This document shows positions 23,298 through 33,665 of a stretch of DNA of 64,000 nt, piece by piece. The stretch spans positions 7,899,237 through 7,963,236 of the forward strand of contig JASKMD010000003.1 in assembly GCA_030144725.1 (NCBI GenBank). The letters are read 5' to 3'. How positions within the stretch are numbered: the stretch's first letter is position 1; every line of letters starts with the position of its first letter. The translations under genes and the position numbers were made by a program. Below the pieces are notes generated by a model. The model saw only the letters and a list, made by a program, of their open reading frames with translations, searched no databases and had not been told where the DNA came from. Source of the DNA: Haematococcus lacustris. Taxonomy: Eukaryota; Chlorophyta; Chlorophyceae; Chlamydomonadales; Haematococcaceae.

Positions 23298-26090
23298 TTG
23301 CCAGACTTTGATGTGCTGCTGGGGAATGACTGGTTGAATGAACATGAGGCCGTGATGTCATACCAGGACAAGACACTCAGCCTGGCATGTGACAAGAGTG
23401 AGCCAGTAGTGCTGCCATGTCCTTCTGCTGGTGTGTCAGGGCAGTCTGCTGTAAGCAACCCTGCCTCTTTCCTGGTCAATGCTCTACGTGCAAAACCCCC
23501 TCTGGCTTCTGCAAAAGTTGCTGCCAGGTGGTTACGAAAAGGAGGCACAGGTGTCCTGGCCCTGATCACTGTGGACAATTCCAGTACCCCTGATCCAGCT
23601 CCAGCTGAACCTGACCTACCTCCAGGTGTGTCCCAGGCACTCAATGCTTTGCTGGATGAGTATGCTGATGTGTTTGCACCCATCACATCTCTGCCACCTG
23701 AGCGTCCTGTGGGCCATGCCATACCACTTGTGCCTGATGCACGACCCTCTGTGGTACCTCAATACCGCATGAGTCAGGATGAGCATGCTGAGCTGAAGAA
23801 GCAGGTGCAGGACCTACTTGCCAAGGGCATGATAGAACCAAGCTCCAGTCCTTTTGCTGCTCCTATCCTGTTTGTCAAGAAGAAGTCTGGTGAGTTACGC
23901 ATGTGCCTTGATTACCGTCAGCTCAACAAGATCACCATCAGGGATCAGTATCCACTGCCCAGGATTGATGACTTGTTTGACAAGCTGTTAGGTTGCACTG
24001 TGTTTTCTTCCCTAGACCTTCAAGCAGGTTACAACCAGATCAGGATCACCCCTGAAGATGTGCCCAAAACGGCCTTCAGGACCCCTGACGGCCACTACCA
24101 GTTCAAGGTACTGTCATTTGGGCTCTGCAATGCACCTGCTACATTCCAGCGTGTCATGAATGATGCCTTTGCACCAGTCCTGAACCAGTGTGCCCTGGTG
24201 TACCTGGATGACATCTTGGTCATGTCCAAATCTGTGGACGAGCATTTGAAGCATCTCAGAAAGGTCTTTGACCTCCTGAGGCTCAACAAGCTCTTTGCCA
24301 AGCAGTCCAAGTGTGAATTCATGCGTTCCACGCTGAAATTCCTTGGCCATGTCATCTTTGCTGGTGCTATTGCTGTGGACCCTGAGAAAATCAAGAGCAT
24401 TTCTTCCTGGCCTGTGCCTCAATCCCTGCAACAGCTCCAGTCATTCCTAGGTGCTGTTAATTTTGTGCGCAAATTTGTGCATAATTTCAGTGTCCTAGCT
24501 GCACCTCTCACAGATCTGTGTGGCAAAGCTGGTGACTCATTTCTGTGGCACAATTGGCCTGCTGATGAGCTGAAAGCCTTTGCTTCCCTCAAAGCTGCTG
24601 TTGCCCAGGTCCCCATGCTACGTCTACCTGATCACACCCAGCCCTTCCAGGTCTACTGTGATGCCTCACTCCAAGGAGTAGGAGCAGTCCTGATGCAAGA
24701 TGGCTACCCCCTTGCATACCTCAGCAAGAAGTTGTCTTCTGCTGAGCGTAACTACACCACTGGTGAGCAAGAGCTTCTTGCCCTCATCACTGCATGCAAG
24801 GAGTGGAGGTGTTACCTTGAGGGTGTACCATTCACACTCTTCACCGATCATAAGCCTTTGACTGCTCTGCCCACCCAGAAGGTGCTGTCTAGACGTCAGG
24901 CTAGGTGGATGGAGTTTCTGTCACGGTTTACATTTGACCTGCAGTACCTGCCAGGTGATGCTAATCCTGCTGACCCACTGTCCCGAATACCTGCTGGACC
25001 CCAGGACTGTGCCATGGTGTGTGTTGTTACCACCCGGCGGCAAGCTAAACAGTCTTTGGAGAGGGGGGAAGTGCGTGTGGCGCAGGCTCTGCCTCAGTTT
25101 CCACCTGTGGGTACTCCCTCAAATGCCCCCACTGCCGTTGATGCTTTGGCCCCCCGGCCCACAGTGTCTGATAACCTTGTTGCTGCTCACCATAGTAGGC
25201 TCCCTGAGCTTGAGGCCCCATCTGCTGCTGACACCTCAGTGCACTATCCTGCAGCTCCTGCCCACCCATTGGAACTGGCTGATCACCTGGTCCATGGTTA
25301 CCGGCTTGACCCTGCGTTTACTGCTGAAGCTGATCTGTCTGGCATGTACATGGACGACCATGGCCTGTGGCGGCGCACTGGCAAGGGCACAGTGATGGTT
25401 CCCAATGACCCTGAACTGCGTGAGTACATTCTGCATGAAATGCATGATGCTGCCTATGCTGGTCATGTGGGTATAACCAAAACCCTTGAGAGGCTGTCAC
25501 GAGTGTTCTACTGGGACACCATGCGTGTTGATGTCAGGCACTATGTCACTACCTGTGATGCCTGCCAGCGTGACAAGTCCTCCACACTGAAGCCTGGTGG
25601 CTTACTCAACCCACTGTCCATTCCAGATTACCGTTGGGAGTCAGTGTCAATGGACCTGATCACCAAGCTGCCATCTGCTTCACATGGGTTTGATGCCATC
25701 TGTGTCTTTGTTGACAGGCTCAGTAAAATGGTGCACTTTGTGCCCTGCAAGGAGAGCATGAATGCCAAGGGCTTTGCCCGTCTGTTTGTTGACAATGTCT
25801 TCAAACTGCATGGCCTGCCAAAAGACATGGTCTCTGACCGTGGTCCCCATTTCCACAACACTTTCTGGCACCATGTGCAGAAGTTGCTGGGCATGAGAGG
25901 TTCCTTGTCTTCCTCCTATCACCCTCAGTCTGATGGCCAGACTGAGAGGTACAACCGTGTGTTGGAAGAGATGCTACGCCATTACATCTCTCCCACCCAA
26001 GCTGATTGGCCTGACTATCTGTCACTTGCTGAGTTTGCTGTGAACAACTCATGGCAAGAGTCCATCAAGTCTACACCGTTCCTGGTTAAT
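23298..26090 (+). pseudogene. pol: Pol of element A: RT, RNase H, integrase (5' part)
   Basis: The frame is open up to the insertion point. The end of the protease is followed by reverse transcriptase ([25 protein letters not shown], and the catalytic VYLDDILVMS at about residue 300). RNase H follows (VYCDASLQGVGAVLMQ, FTDHKPL). The integrase has an H-H-C-C zinc finger (HEMHDAAYAGH to CDACQ) and all three catalytic acids (SMDLITKLP, VSDRGPHFHN, SDGQTERYNRVLEEM). It breaks after TPFLVN, where the foldback element begins. Domain order RT-RH-IN is that of Ty3/gypsy. Confidence 0.93.
26084..26090 (+). repeat. 7-bp target duplication (left), foldback element
   Basis: GGTTAAT before the element is repeated at 29860-29866 after it. 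The flanking bases differ (T on the left, the element's own G on the right), so the duplication is exactly 7 bp. Confidence 0.9.
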
Positions 26091-26639
26091 CAATCAAGTC
26101 TCCCGGTAAAAGTTCCCCCTATATGGGGGAAATTTGTTGGCTGTGGATGGGGGAAGTTTTGAATTGCCGAACTGCGCCACTCAACAAGCACGAGCGACTA
26201 GCAACCCACACTACAGCTCGCTGGGCTCCTCCGCATGCTTTGACGCGCAACCTTGACTGCCCAGAGGTGGTTCCTGGGGGCGGTTACTGCAATCGTTGAT
26301 GTACGGCCGCAGCGATGCCGACCACAAGCCGTCCCTTAACACCAGCCGATCCACTCCCGTACACGCAGGAGTTATGACCCCGCGAGGCAAGCGAGGACAA
26401 CGCACAGCTGAAGGACAGCATGAAAACACGAGAGGAGCTGAGCTAGGCGCGGGCCAGGCGAGCTACAGGTGAGATGGTTAGGGTAATATCTAGCCACCAG
26501 CACATTAGGGGCAGCACTAACAATTCGCCCCTTGCATTACCCTTGCCATGACTCTGTTGTTGTGTGCCTATACATGCAGGCCATGCACAATAACAGCTCA
26601 AGGGGACCTCAACGACTGAGAACGGCAAGACTGGCCACC

Positions 26640-27235
26640 CACCGCCCAGCCCCACCCCTCGCTGCCGCAGCCCAGCCCTGCCCCACCCCCTCCCAGCCCT
26701 GCCCCACCCCCTCCCAGCCCTGCTCCACCCCCTCCCAGCCCTGCCCCACCCCTCCCAGCCTTGCGTTGCCCCTCCCCTCCCTGCCCAGCCCTGCCCCACC
26801 CCTTTTCAGCCCTGCCCCAGCCCAGCCCAGCCCTGCCCCACCCCAGCCCAGCCTTACGTTGCCCCTCGCCGCCGCAGCTCAGCCCTGCCCGACCCCCTCC
26901 CAGCCTTGCGTCGCCCCTTCCCTCCCTGCTTAACCCTGCCCCACCCCCTCCCAGCCCTGCCCCACCCCCTCCCAGCCTTGCGTTGCCCCTCCCCTCCCTG
27001 CCCAGCCCTGCCCCACCCCCTCCCAGCCCTGCCCCACCCCCTCCCAGCCTTGCGTTGCCCCTCCCCTCCCTGCCCAGCCCTGCCCCACCCCCTCCCAGCC
27101 TTGCGTTGCCCCTCCCTGCCCTGCCTTGCCCTGCCTTGCCCTGCCTTGCCCTGCCCTGCCCTGCCCTGCCCTGCCCTGCCCTGCCCTGCCCTGCCCTGCC
27201 CTGCCCTGCCCTGCCCTGCCCTGCCCTGCCTGTGA
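26640..27235. repeat. GC-rich minisatellite and (CCTGC)n in left arm of foldback element
   Basis: Units of ~20 bp built on CCCAGCCCTGCCCCACCCC are followed by a pure CCTGC pentamer run at about 27117-27230. The inverted counterpart is at 28880-29310. Long open frames on both strands here are by-products of the repeats. Confidence 0.9.
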
Positions 27236-27817
27236 GTGTGTGGCAGTGCAGGCTGCAGGTAGAAGCAGGCTGCAGGTTTGCTGCAGTGCATGAGCAGCAG
27301 CAGCAGGCTGCAGTGCATGTGTTACAGAGCATGAGCAGCAGCAGCAGCAGCAGGCTGTAGTGTATGAGCAGCAGTGCAAGGACAGCAGCAGCAGTGGATG
27401 GGCAGCCGCAGCAGGCTGTAGGTGTGTAGCAGTGCAGGTAGCAGCAGGCTGCAGGTGTGCTGCAGTGCATGAGCAGCAGCAGGTTGTAGGTGTGTTGCGG
27501 TGCATGAACAGCAGCAAGAGCAGCAGGCTGTAGTGCATGAGCAGTGCATGGACAGCAGCAGCAGGCTGTATGCGTGTGGCATTGCAGTCTTGTATTAGCA
27601 ATCAGCAGCAACTTTGAGCCCATCTGAGAAGATTGTTGCATGGTACAAAAGCTTTCAAAAGGCTGTCTTGAGCTTCCTTTCAGTTCCATGCCACACAACG
27701 TGATTTGTAAGCTGTGAATGGTCAAGATGTAATGAAGAAAACGGTGGTGGTCATTAGCCGTGTATCCTACGCCCATTGTATTGACAACACCCCGCAGTGA
27801 TGCGCTAAGGCCGCAAA

Positions 27818-28370
27818 CGTGGTAGCCACCTGCTACATACCCCCTTTGCATGTATGCATCACGGTCATGCTTAGCAAGTGCAGGCCTGGCAGTGATCCAC
27901 ACCCAATGTGTCACAGCTAGCTGGACCACGGATGGTACCTATAGTGGAGGCTCACCAGATCCAGCCACATGCTAGGGTGTGGTGCGCCACATGCCCCTTG
28001 TATGGACAACACCACCACGCGGTGATGCGCTGAGGCTGCAAACATGGTAGCCACCTGCTACATACCCCCTTTGCATGTATGCATCACGGTCATGCTAAGC
28101 AAGTGCAGGCCTGGCAGTGATCCACACCCAATGTGTCACAGCTAGCTGGACCACGGATGGTACCTATAGTGGAGGCTCACCAGATCCAGCCACATGCTAG
28201 GGTGTGGTGCGCCACATGCCCCTTGTATGGACAACACCACCACGCGGTGATGCGCTAATGCTGCAAAGGTGTTAGCCACCTGCTACATACCCCCTTTGCA
28301 TGTATGCATCACGGTCATGCTTAGCAAGTGCAGGCCTGGCAGTGATCCGCACCAAATCCAACCATATGCT
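27818..28370 (+). repeat. ~224-bp tandem repeat at the centre of the foldback element
   Basis: The block beginning GTAGCCACCTGCTACATACC starts near 27820, 28047 and 28271 (third copy partial, GTTAGCCACC). The first two repeats are nearly identical. Confidence 0.85.
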
Positions 28371-28879
28371 ACCACGTGGTATTACATCGATGCTGCAACT
28401 GGCACGGTCAAGTACGCTAGGTCTATTGCAGACCTTGATTTTCGAGTTGCAATCGCCCATCACCGGGGGATTCGTCTTACACAACCAATGTGATGTCCAT
28501 ATGCGGCTACACAAGCAATGGCATGGTTGAACAACCGCACATTGCATGCCTTTATTTGCATCAAGACCACTGCATACCATGCCAGATCTTTGCCTTGAAA
28601 TGAGCTTGCAAGCAACCAGACACACACCGCGTATGTTGCTGTTCTTGCACTGCTGCTCATGCACTACAGCCTGCTGCTGCTGCTGCTCATGCACTACAAC
28701 ACACCTGCAACCTGCACTGCTACACACCTGCAACCTGCACTGCTACACACCTACAGCCTGCTGCTGCTTCCCATACACTGCTGCTGTTGTCCTTGCACTG
28801 CTGCTCATACACTATAGCCTGCTGCTGCTGTTGCTCATGCACCTGCTCTGCTACCTGCAGCCTGCACTGCCACACTCTC

Positions 28880-29310
28880 ACAGGCAGGGCAGGGCAGGGC
28901 AGGGCAGGGCAGGGCAGGGCAGGGCAAGGCAGGGCAAGGCAGGGCAAGGCAGGGCAGGGCAGGGAGGGGCGACGCAAGGCTGGGAGGGGGTGGGGCAGTG
29001 CTGGGATGGGGTGGGGCAGTGCTGGGAGGGGGTGTGGCAGGGTTAAGCAGGGAGGGAAGGGGCGACGCAAGGCTGGGAGGGGGTGGGGCAGGGCTGGGCA
29101 GGGAGGGAAGGGGCAGGGCTGGGAGGGGGTGGAGCAGGGCTGGGAGGGGGTGGGGCAGGGCTGGGAGGGGGTGGGGAGGGGCAACGCAAGGCTGGGAGGG
29201 ATGGGGCAGGGCTGGGAGGGGGTGGAGCAGGGCTGGGAGGGGGTGGGGCAGGGCTGGGAGGGGGTGGGGCAGGGCTGGGCTGCGGCAGCGAGGGGTGGGG
29301 CTGGGCGGCG
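28880..29310. repeat. Inverted counterpart minisatellite, right arm of foldback element
   Basis: (GCAGG)n and GGGAGGGGGTGGGGCAGGGCT-like units mirror 26640-27235. Confidence 0.88.
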
Positions 29311-29866
29311 GGTGGCCAGTCTTGCCGTTCTCAGTCGTTGGAGTCCCCTTGAGCTGTTATTGTGGATGGCCTGCATGTATAGGCACACAACAACAGAGTC
29401 ATGGCAAGGGTAATGCAAGGGGCGAATTGTTAGTGCTGCCCCTAATGTGCTGGTGGCTAGATATTACCCTAACCGTCTCACCTGTAGCTCGCCTGGCCCG
29501 CGCCTAGCTCAGCTCCTCTCGTGTTTTCATGCTGTCCTTCAGCTGTGCGTTGTCCTCGCTTGCCTCGCGGGGTCATAACTCCTGCGTGTACGGGAGTGGA
29601 TCGGCTGGTGTTAAGGGACGGCTTGTGGTCGGCATCGCTGCGGCCGTACATCAACGATTGCAGTAACCGCCCCCAGGAACCACCTCTGGGCAGTCAAGGT
29701 TGCGCGTCAAAGCATGCGGAGGAGCCCAGCGAGCTGTAGTGTGGGTTGCTAGTCGCTCGTGCTTGTTGAGTGGCGCAGTTCGGCAATTCAAAACTTCCCC
29801 CATCCACAGCCAACAAATTTCCCCCATATAGGGGGAACTTTTACCGGGAGACTTGATTGGGTTAAT

Positions 29867-30475
29867 ACCGGACAGTCCCCCATTACCCCTATGCTACACT
29901 CTCTACCTGACAAGGGGCGGTGCCCTGAAGGCCTGTCCTATGCTACTTGGTGGCAGGAGGCTGTGGCTAAGGCCAAGCTATGCATGCAGGCTGCTCAGCA
30001 ACGTCAAGCTGCCTATGCCAACCAGGACCGTCGAGATGTGCATTACAAGGTGGGTCAAATGGTCCTGCTCAGCACTAAGAACATGAGGTTGAAGCCAGGC
30101 AAAGCACGTAAGCTGCTGCCACGTTTTGTGGGGCCCTTCAAGGTGCTTGACTTGGTTGGCCAGGTTGCAGTGAACCTGCAGCTGCCTGCCTCCATGTCAC
30201 GACTTCACCCTGTGTTCCATGTGTCACTCATCAAACCCTACACTGGCACTGATGTGGGCTTCATGCCTCCGCCTGTTGAGTGGCTTGATGAGGAGCCTGT
30301 GTACTATGTTGAGCGTCTGTTGGACCACAGACATGTGCATGCAGGAAAGGCCAAGGAGTACCTGGTGCAGTGGGAAGGCTATGATGCCGACCACAACACC
30401 TGGGAGCCACGTTCCAACTTGGTTGGCTGTGACAAGATCCTGGCTGAGTACAATGCAGCTCACAACCTGAAGTAA
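29867..30475 (+). pseudogene. pol: Pol of element A, 3' part: integrase C-terminus and chromodomain
   Basis: Reading resumes with GQSPITPMLHSLP, the normal continuation of the integrase after PFLVN. It passes through a GPF-like module (LLPRFVGPFKVL) and VHPVFH-like sequence (SRLHPVFHVSLIKPY), and ends in a chromodomain (VERLLDHRHVHAGKAKEYLV, then QWEGYDADHNTWEPRSNL). The chromodomain probably steers integration to marked chromatin. The stop is at 30473-30475. Confidence 0.92.
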
Positions 30476-31287
30476 GTCCTAGGCCATGCATGCTGGTATG
30501 CTGCTGGACTTTGGCATTCTCAGCATGCTTGTACCTCTGGTCAGCTGCTACCTGTGTGGTTATGGTTTCCCTGTGTCTAGTCGGCACGATGGTCTTTGAC
30601 CGCTCCCTAAGCTATGACCTGGTGCGCCCTTTGGGTTGCCCAGTAGCTAAATCAGCATGCTGTAGGTCACCCCCGCCATTGGCCCCGCAATTCACTTTTT
30701 GGCACCGTCTTTGATCCGCTGCATGTAATTCTTCCACCGTTGGGCTCTACATTTCACAACGGTGTCGCTAGCAGGTTAGGCCCTCTTTTGTCGATTGTAC
30801 TGCATTGTCTTCGATTGTCTGATTAGCTTCGCAATGTCATTCTCCATCTGTTTATATGCGTGTCGCAACAGGAGAGATGAATTGGTGGCCGGAGGCATTT
30901 CCGTGCCGAGCAGCCTATGCTGCCGTCGGACTCGCAACTCGCGATTACTTCCCAGGCAAGCACGGGGTGTTGTTTCTTAGTGCGTATTGCTTACGATGCT
31001 AAAACATGCAACCGAATCTGCTGACCTGCACAGGTGCTTGGCCGTTTTGAGGATCAGCACCAAACCCACACCAGCCCAAGGGTCTCCCAGGCAGCAGTGC
31101 AGCAAGGCAATCAGCCATTGAAAACAGTGAGCAAGAGGTGAGTAAGGTTGTAATATACCTCACCTTGTCTAGGTCAGTTTGATGTTCACTCGCACACTTC
31201 CGCAACGCATGACAGGCATGAACAGCTGAGGGTAACACACAACTGTCATGAGCCTTAGTTTCGAACTTTTTCTACTTTTTTCCAACC
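30476..31287. other. 3' region of element A and unassigned spacer
   Basis: No polypurine tract and no copy of the element A LTR was found. At 30664 the sequence AGGTCACCCCCGCC, then ATTGGCC, closely matches the terminal inverted repeat of the element at 47089, preceded by the same TGT. This may be the left end of a DNA transposon that cut off element A. Confidence 0.45.
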
Positions 31288-33407
31288 ATGCTTTGTGGTG
31301 TGTGCCCCAAGCGCCCTTGTCTTTTTGATTGTGTGTGCAGGATGCCTGTAAATCACCCCCATCTCAAGAAACCAGCTGCAAGGAATGAGCCCAACGCTAA
31401 GCGTTGTGCTGTGTGTGAACTCACATCGCCAGCCAAGAACAAGGATGGGTTTGTGGTGGTTGAGAAGGTCGGGGAGGACGCATGCCACGGCCCCTACCTG
31501 ATTGTCTTTGGCCACGCAAGTGTGCTGAAGGGCAGCGTGCTAGTTGCATGCCAACGTGCAGGGCTTGCCCCCCTGGCGCATAGAGATTGCGTCAGAATGC
31601 ACCAGAAGCAACAACCCCCTCCTCCCTCCCCACCCCGGCAGCCACCTCCTCCTCCCCCCTTCTCCCTCCCCCCCTCCTCCCTCCCTCCCCACCCCACCTC
31701 ACCCCACCTCCTCCCTCCCCCCCTCCTGCCTCCCTCCACATCCTCCTCCTCCCTCCCCACCCCGGCAGCCACACCTCCTCCCCCCTCCCCGCCACACTCA
31801 CTACATGGCCAGACCCTGGAGCAGCAGCCCCCTCCCACCTCCCTGCCCCCCGAGCTGGATGACCAGCACAAGGATCAAGTGTCTCCATGCCCCTCCCCCC
31901 CGCCTCCCCCCCCGCTGCAGCCACCCTTGCCACCCTCCCCTCCCCGACCCTCTCCTCCAACCCCTCCCCAGCAGCCACAGCAGCCACCTCCCACCTTCAT
32001 TCCCCACAAGTAAGTAGTAAGGGCTGTGGTTGAAGCTATGTGTCAGGTGCCAATGATGTGGTCTACAACCTGTGTAATGTGTCTATTGTTTTGCAGGTGT
32101 TGGCAATGTGGTGCCCTACAACAGCCCGGAGGCTACCCCCAGGTCGACCATCACCAGCCAGAGCAGCCACAGTTTGACTATGAGGCAGAGCTTGCCTTGG
32201 TAGCACAATTCCAAGAGCAGTTCCATGAGCTGGATCAGGCATTGACTGCCTTGCAACCACATCCAGACCCACCAGCACAGCCTGCCAGGACCCCACTGAG
32301 GCTGTTCAACCGGTTTGCTTTGCTTGACCTGGAGTCTGGGGTGCAACAGGAGCAGGAGGTGATTGAAGTGCAAGTGCTGCCTTCGGCACGCAGCCAAAAG
32401 CGCCGCCGCTTGCTGCTGGCCACACCTCCAGGCCACCCCACCCTCCCCACTCTCCCCACCCTCCCCACTCTCCCCACCCTCCCCATCCTCCCCACCCTCC
32501 CCACCCTCCCCACCCTCCCCACCCTCCCCACCCTCCCCACCCTCCCTCCCCACCCTCCCCACCCCACCCTCCCTGCAGCAGCCCACCCCACCCTCCTTGC
32601 AGCAGCCCACCCCACCCTCCTTGCAGCAGCCCACCCCACCCTCCTTGCAGCAGCCCACCCCACCCTCCTTGCAGCAGCCCACCCCACCCTCCTTGCAGCA
32701 GCCTACCCCACCCTTATAGCAGCCTTATAGCAGCCTTATAGCAGCCTTATAGCAGCCTTATAGCAGCCTTATAGCAGCCTTATAGCAGCCTTATAGCAGC
32801 CTTATAGCAGCCCTTATAGAGCGCACCAGTCACACAGGCCGCATTGTATCAGGTGATTGCCCACTTCAAGCACAACACTGGCATGGACTTGCAGGAGTTG
32901 TTCATGTGGTCTGATGGTTGTGCAGGGCAGTTCAAAGGTACCCCAGCATTGCAACAACATCGTCGCATGGCACTGAACTTGTCTGTGCCATTGTGGTGGT
33001 CGTATGGTGCCACCTCCCACTTCAAGGGCAGGCATGACTCAGAGGGTGGAGTCTTAAAGCATAAGCTCAGGGATATGGTCCTTGCAGATCATGATGGCTT
33101 GGCCACGTGCAGGGCTCAACAGCTGACAGCTGCTTTCAATAAAAAGCACACAGAGCCTGCATCCCAAGTTGGTGCATGCAAGGCCCACCGGGACAGGGCA
33201 AAAGTGATGAGGAGGGAGTGCTTGGTGTTGGATGAGGGGTTGGTGAAGGAGTGCTACAAGCAAGATGAGGATGCCGACAGCTTCAAGGGTACAGTACAAG
33301 GGTCTCGTGCACAACACAGTATGTATTTTCCTGCTAATACCGAGGGTGAGCTCATGTGGTCAATGACGGCATGTGCTTGTGGTGCACGCATGAGCAACCC
33401 CCCTCAG
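31288..33407 (+). CDS. DDE / RNase-H-like transposase gene, 5' part (interrupted by element B)
   Basis: Exon 1 ends at 32009 (CACAA|GTAAGT) and joins exon 2 at 32097 to give KCWQCGA, in frame. Exon 1 may start at ATG 31288 or after an acceptor near 31341. It holds a Cys pair (RCAVCEL) and then a long Pro-rich linker with variable GC minisatellites. A later exon, open from about 32820, reads ELFMWSDGCAGQFKG and SYGATSHFKGRHDSEGGVLK. These are typical RNase-H-fold transposase signatures (D-G-x-x-x-Q-x-K and H-x-K-G-x-x-D-x-x-G-G). The first catalytic Asp was not located. The frame is cut at 33407 by element B and its last 22 codons are at 53538-53603. It is probably itself mobile DNA. I cannot name the superfamily. 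Confidence 0.6.
31610..31990 (+). repeat. Pro-rich coding low-complexity tract
   Basis: Runs of CCTCCC and CCCACC encode a proline-rich linker in exon 1 of the DDE-type gene. Confidence 0.8.
32435..32715 (+). repeat. (CTCCCCACC)n followed by a 24-bp minisatellite
   Basis: CTCCCCACC units at 32440-32570 are followed by six 24-bp units (CCCACCCCACCCTCCTTGCAG plus 3 bases) at 32570-32705. They stay in frame within exon 2. Confidence 0.9.
32711..32815 (+). repeat. 11-bp tandem repeat TTATAGCAGCC
   Basis: About nine or ten copies of TTATAGCAGCC sit directly between the two coding parts of the DDE-type gene. Each copy contains TAG stops in all frames and an AG that could act as a 3' splice site, so the tract is likely the intron end. 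Confidence 0.92.
33403..33407 (+). repeat. Target duplication CTCAG, left of element B
   Basis: CTCAG precedes the 5' LTR and is repeated at 53533-53537 directly after the 3' LTR. Confidence 0.93.
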
Positions 33408-33614
33408 TGTAGCGAACGGCTCCTCGAAGCCTAGCTCGCCTCACGGTACTTCTGTACTGCAGTGTGACATGGTGGGCGAAAGGGGCAGGTGGGCCTTCGC
33501 GCACACCTGCTTCAGAGGTTCGACTCCTCGGGGGAAACGTTCTAAACCCTGGCCGTGTCACGCTGTGGGAAAGAGGTGGTTATCGGTTATCGGCGCTGCT
33601 CTTAGCACGCTACA
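33408..33614 (+). repeat. 5' LTR of element B
   Basis: TGTAGCG...CGCTACA, with 7-bp inverted ends. It contains a T-arm-like hairpin (GAGG-TTCGACT-CCTC) and a GCAGGTG/CACCTGC stem. Confidence 0.96.
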
Positions 33615-33617
33615 TTT

Positions 33618-33629
33618 TGGTTTCCGACC
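33618..33629 (+). other. Primer binding site of element B
   Basis: TGGTTTCCGACC starts four bases after the LTR and is the same 12-mer as in element A. Confidence 0.65.
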
Positions 33630-33665
33630 GACGTTGCTACTAACGCCACCTTCTCTCCTAAGCAA

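Larger units (their letters stand above)
26091..29859. mobile_element. Foldback-type DNA transposon (3769 bp) inside element A pol
   Basis: It begins CAATCAAGTCTCCCGG and ends with its reverse complement, and is bordered by a 7-bp duplication. The inverted arms are very long: the unique outer ~540 bp (26091-26632 against 29318-29859) match almost base for base, and similarity continues through GC-rich minisatellites and CAG-rich DNA to about 27590 / 28640. The centre (27600-28400) holds a ~224-bp direct repeat. No transposase is encoded, so it depends on another source. The 7-bp duplication and long inverted arms do not settle a superfamily; foldback or Mutator-like are possible. Confidence 0.9.
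20974..30663 (+). mobile_element. Ty3/gypsy chromodomain retrotransposon A, 3'-truncated, with nested insertion
   Basis: The element has a 5' LTR (20974-21273), PBS, gag with a CCHC knuckle, protease, reverse transcriptase, RNase H, integrase and a C-terminal chromodomain in that order, the chromovirus arrangement. It is interrupted by a foldback element at 26091-29859. The domains downstream of the insertion resume in the correct frame after subtracting 3769 + 7 bases. No second copy of the LTR was seen within the window, so the 3' end is missing or displaced. It is inactive as it stands, because of a nonsense codon in the protease and the insertion. Confidence 0.9.

Noticed and set aside
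26598..27929. 443-codon open frame on the minus strand
   Set aside because: It covers CAG-rich and CCTGC repeats in a foldback arm; the mirror arm gives a similar frame, which is expected from a palindrome.
33470..33560. tRNA gene in the LTR
   Set aside because: A T-arm-like hairpin is present but no acceptor stem or D arm could be paired; treated as an LTR structure.
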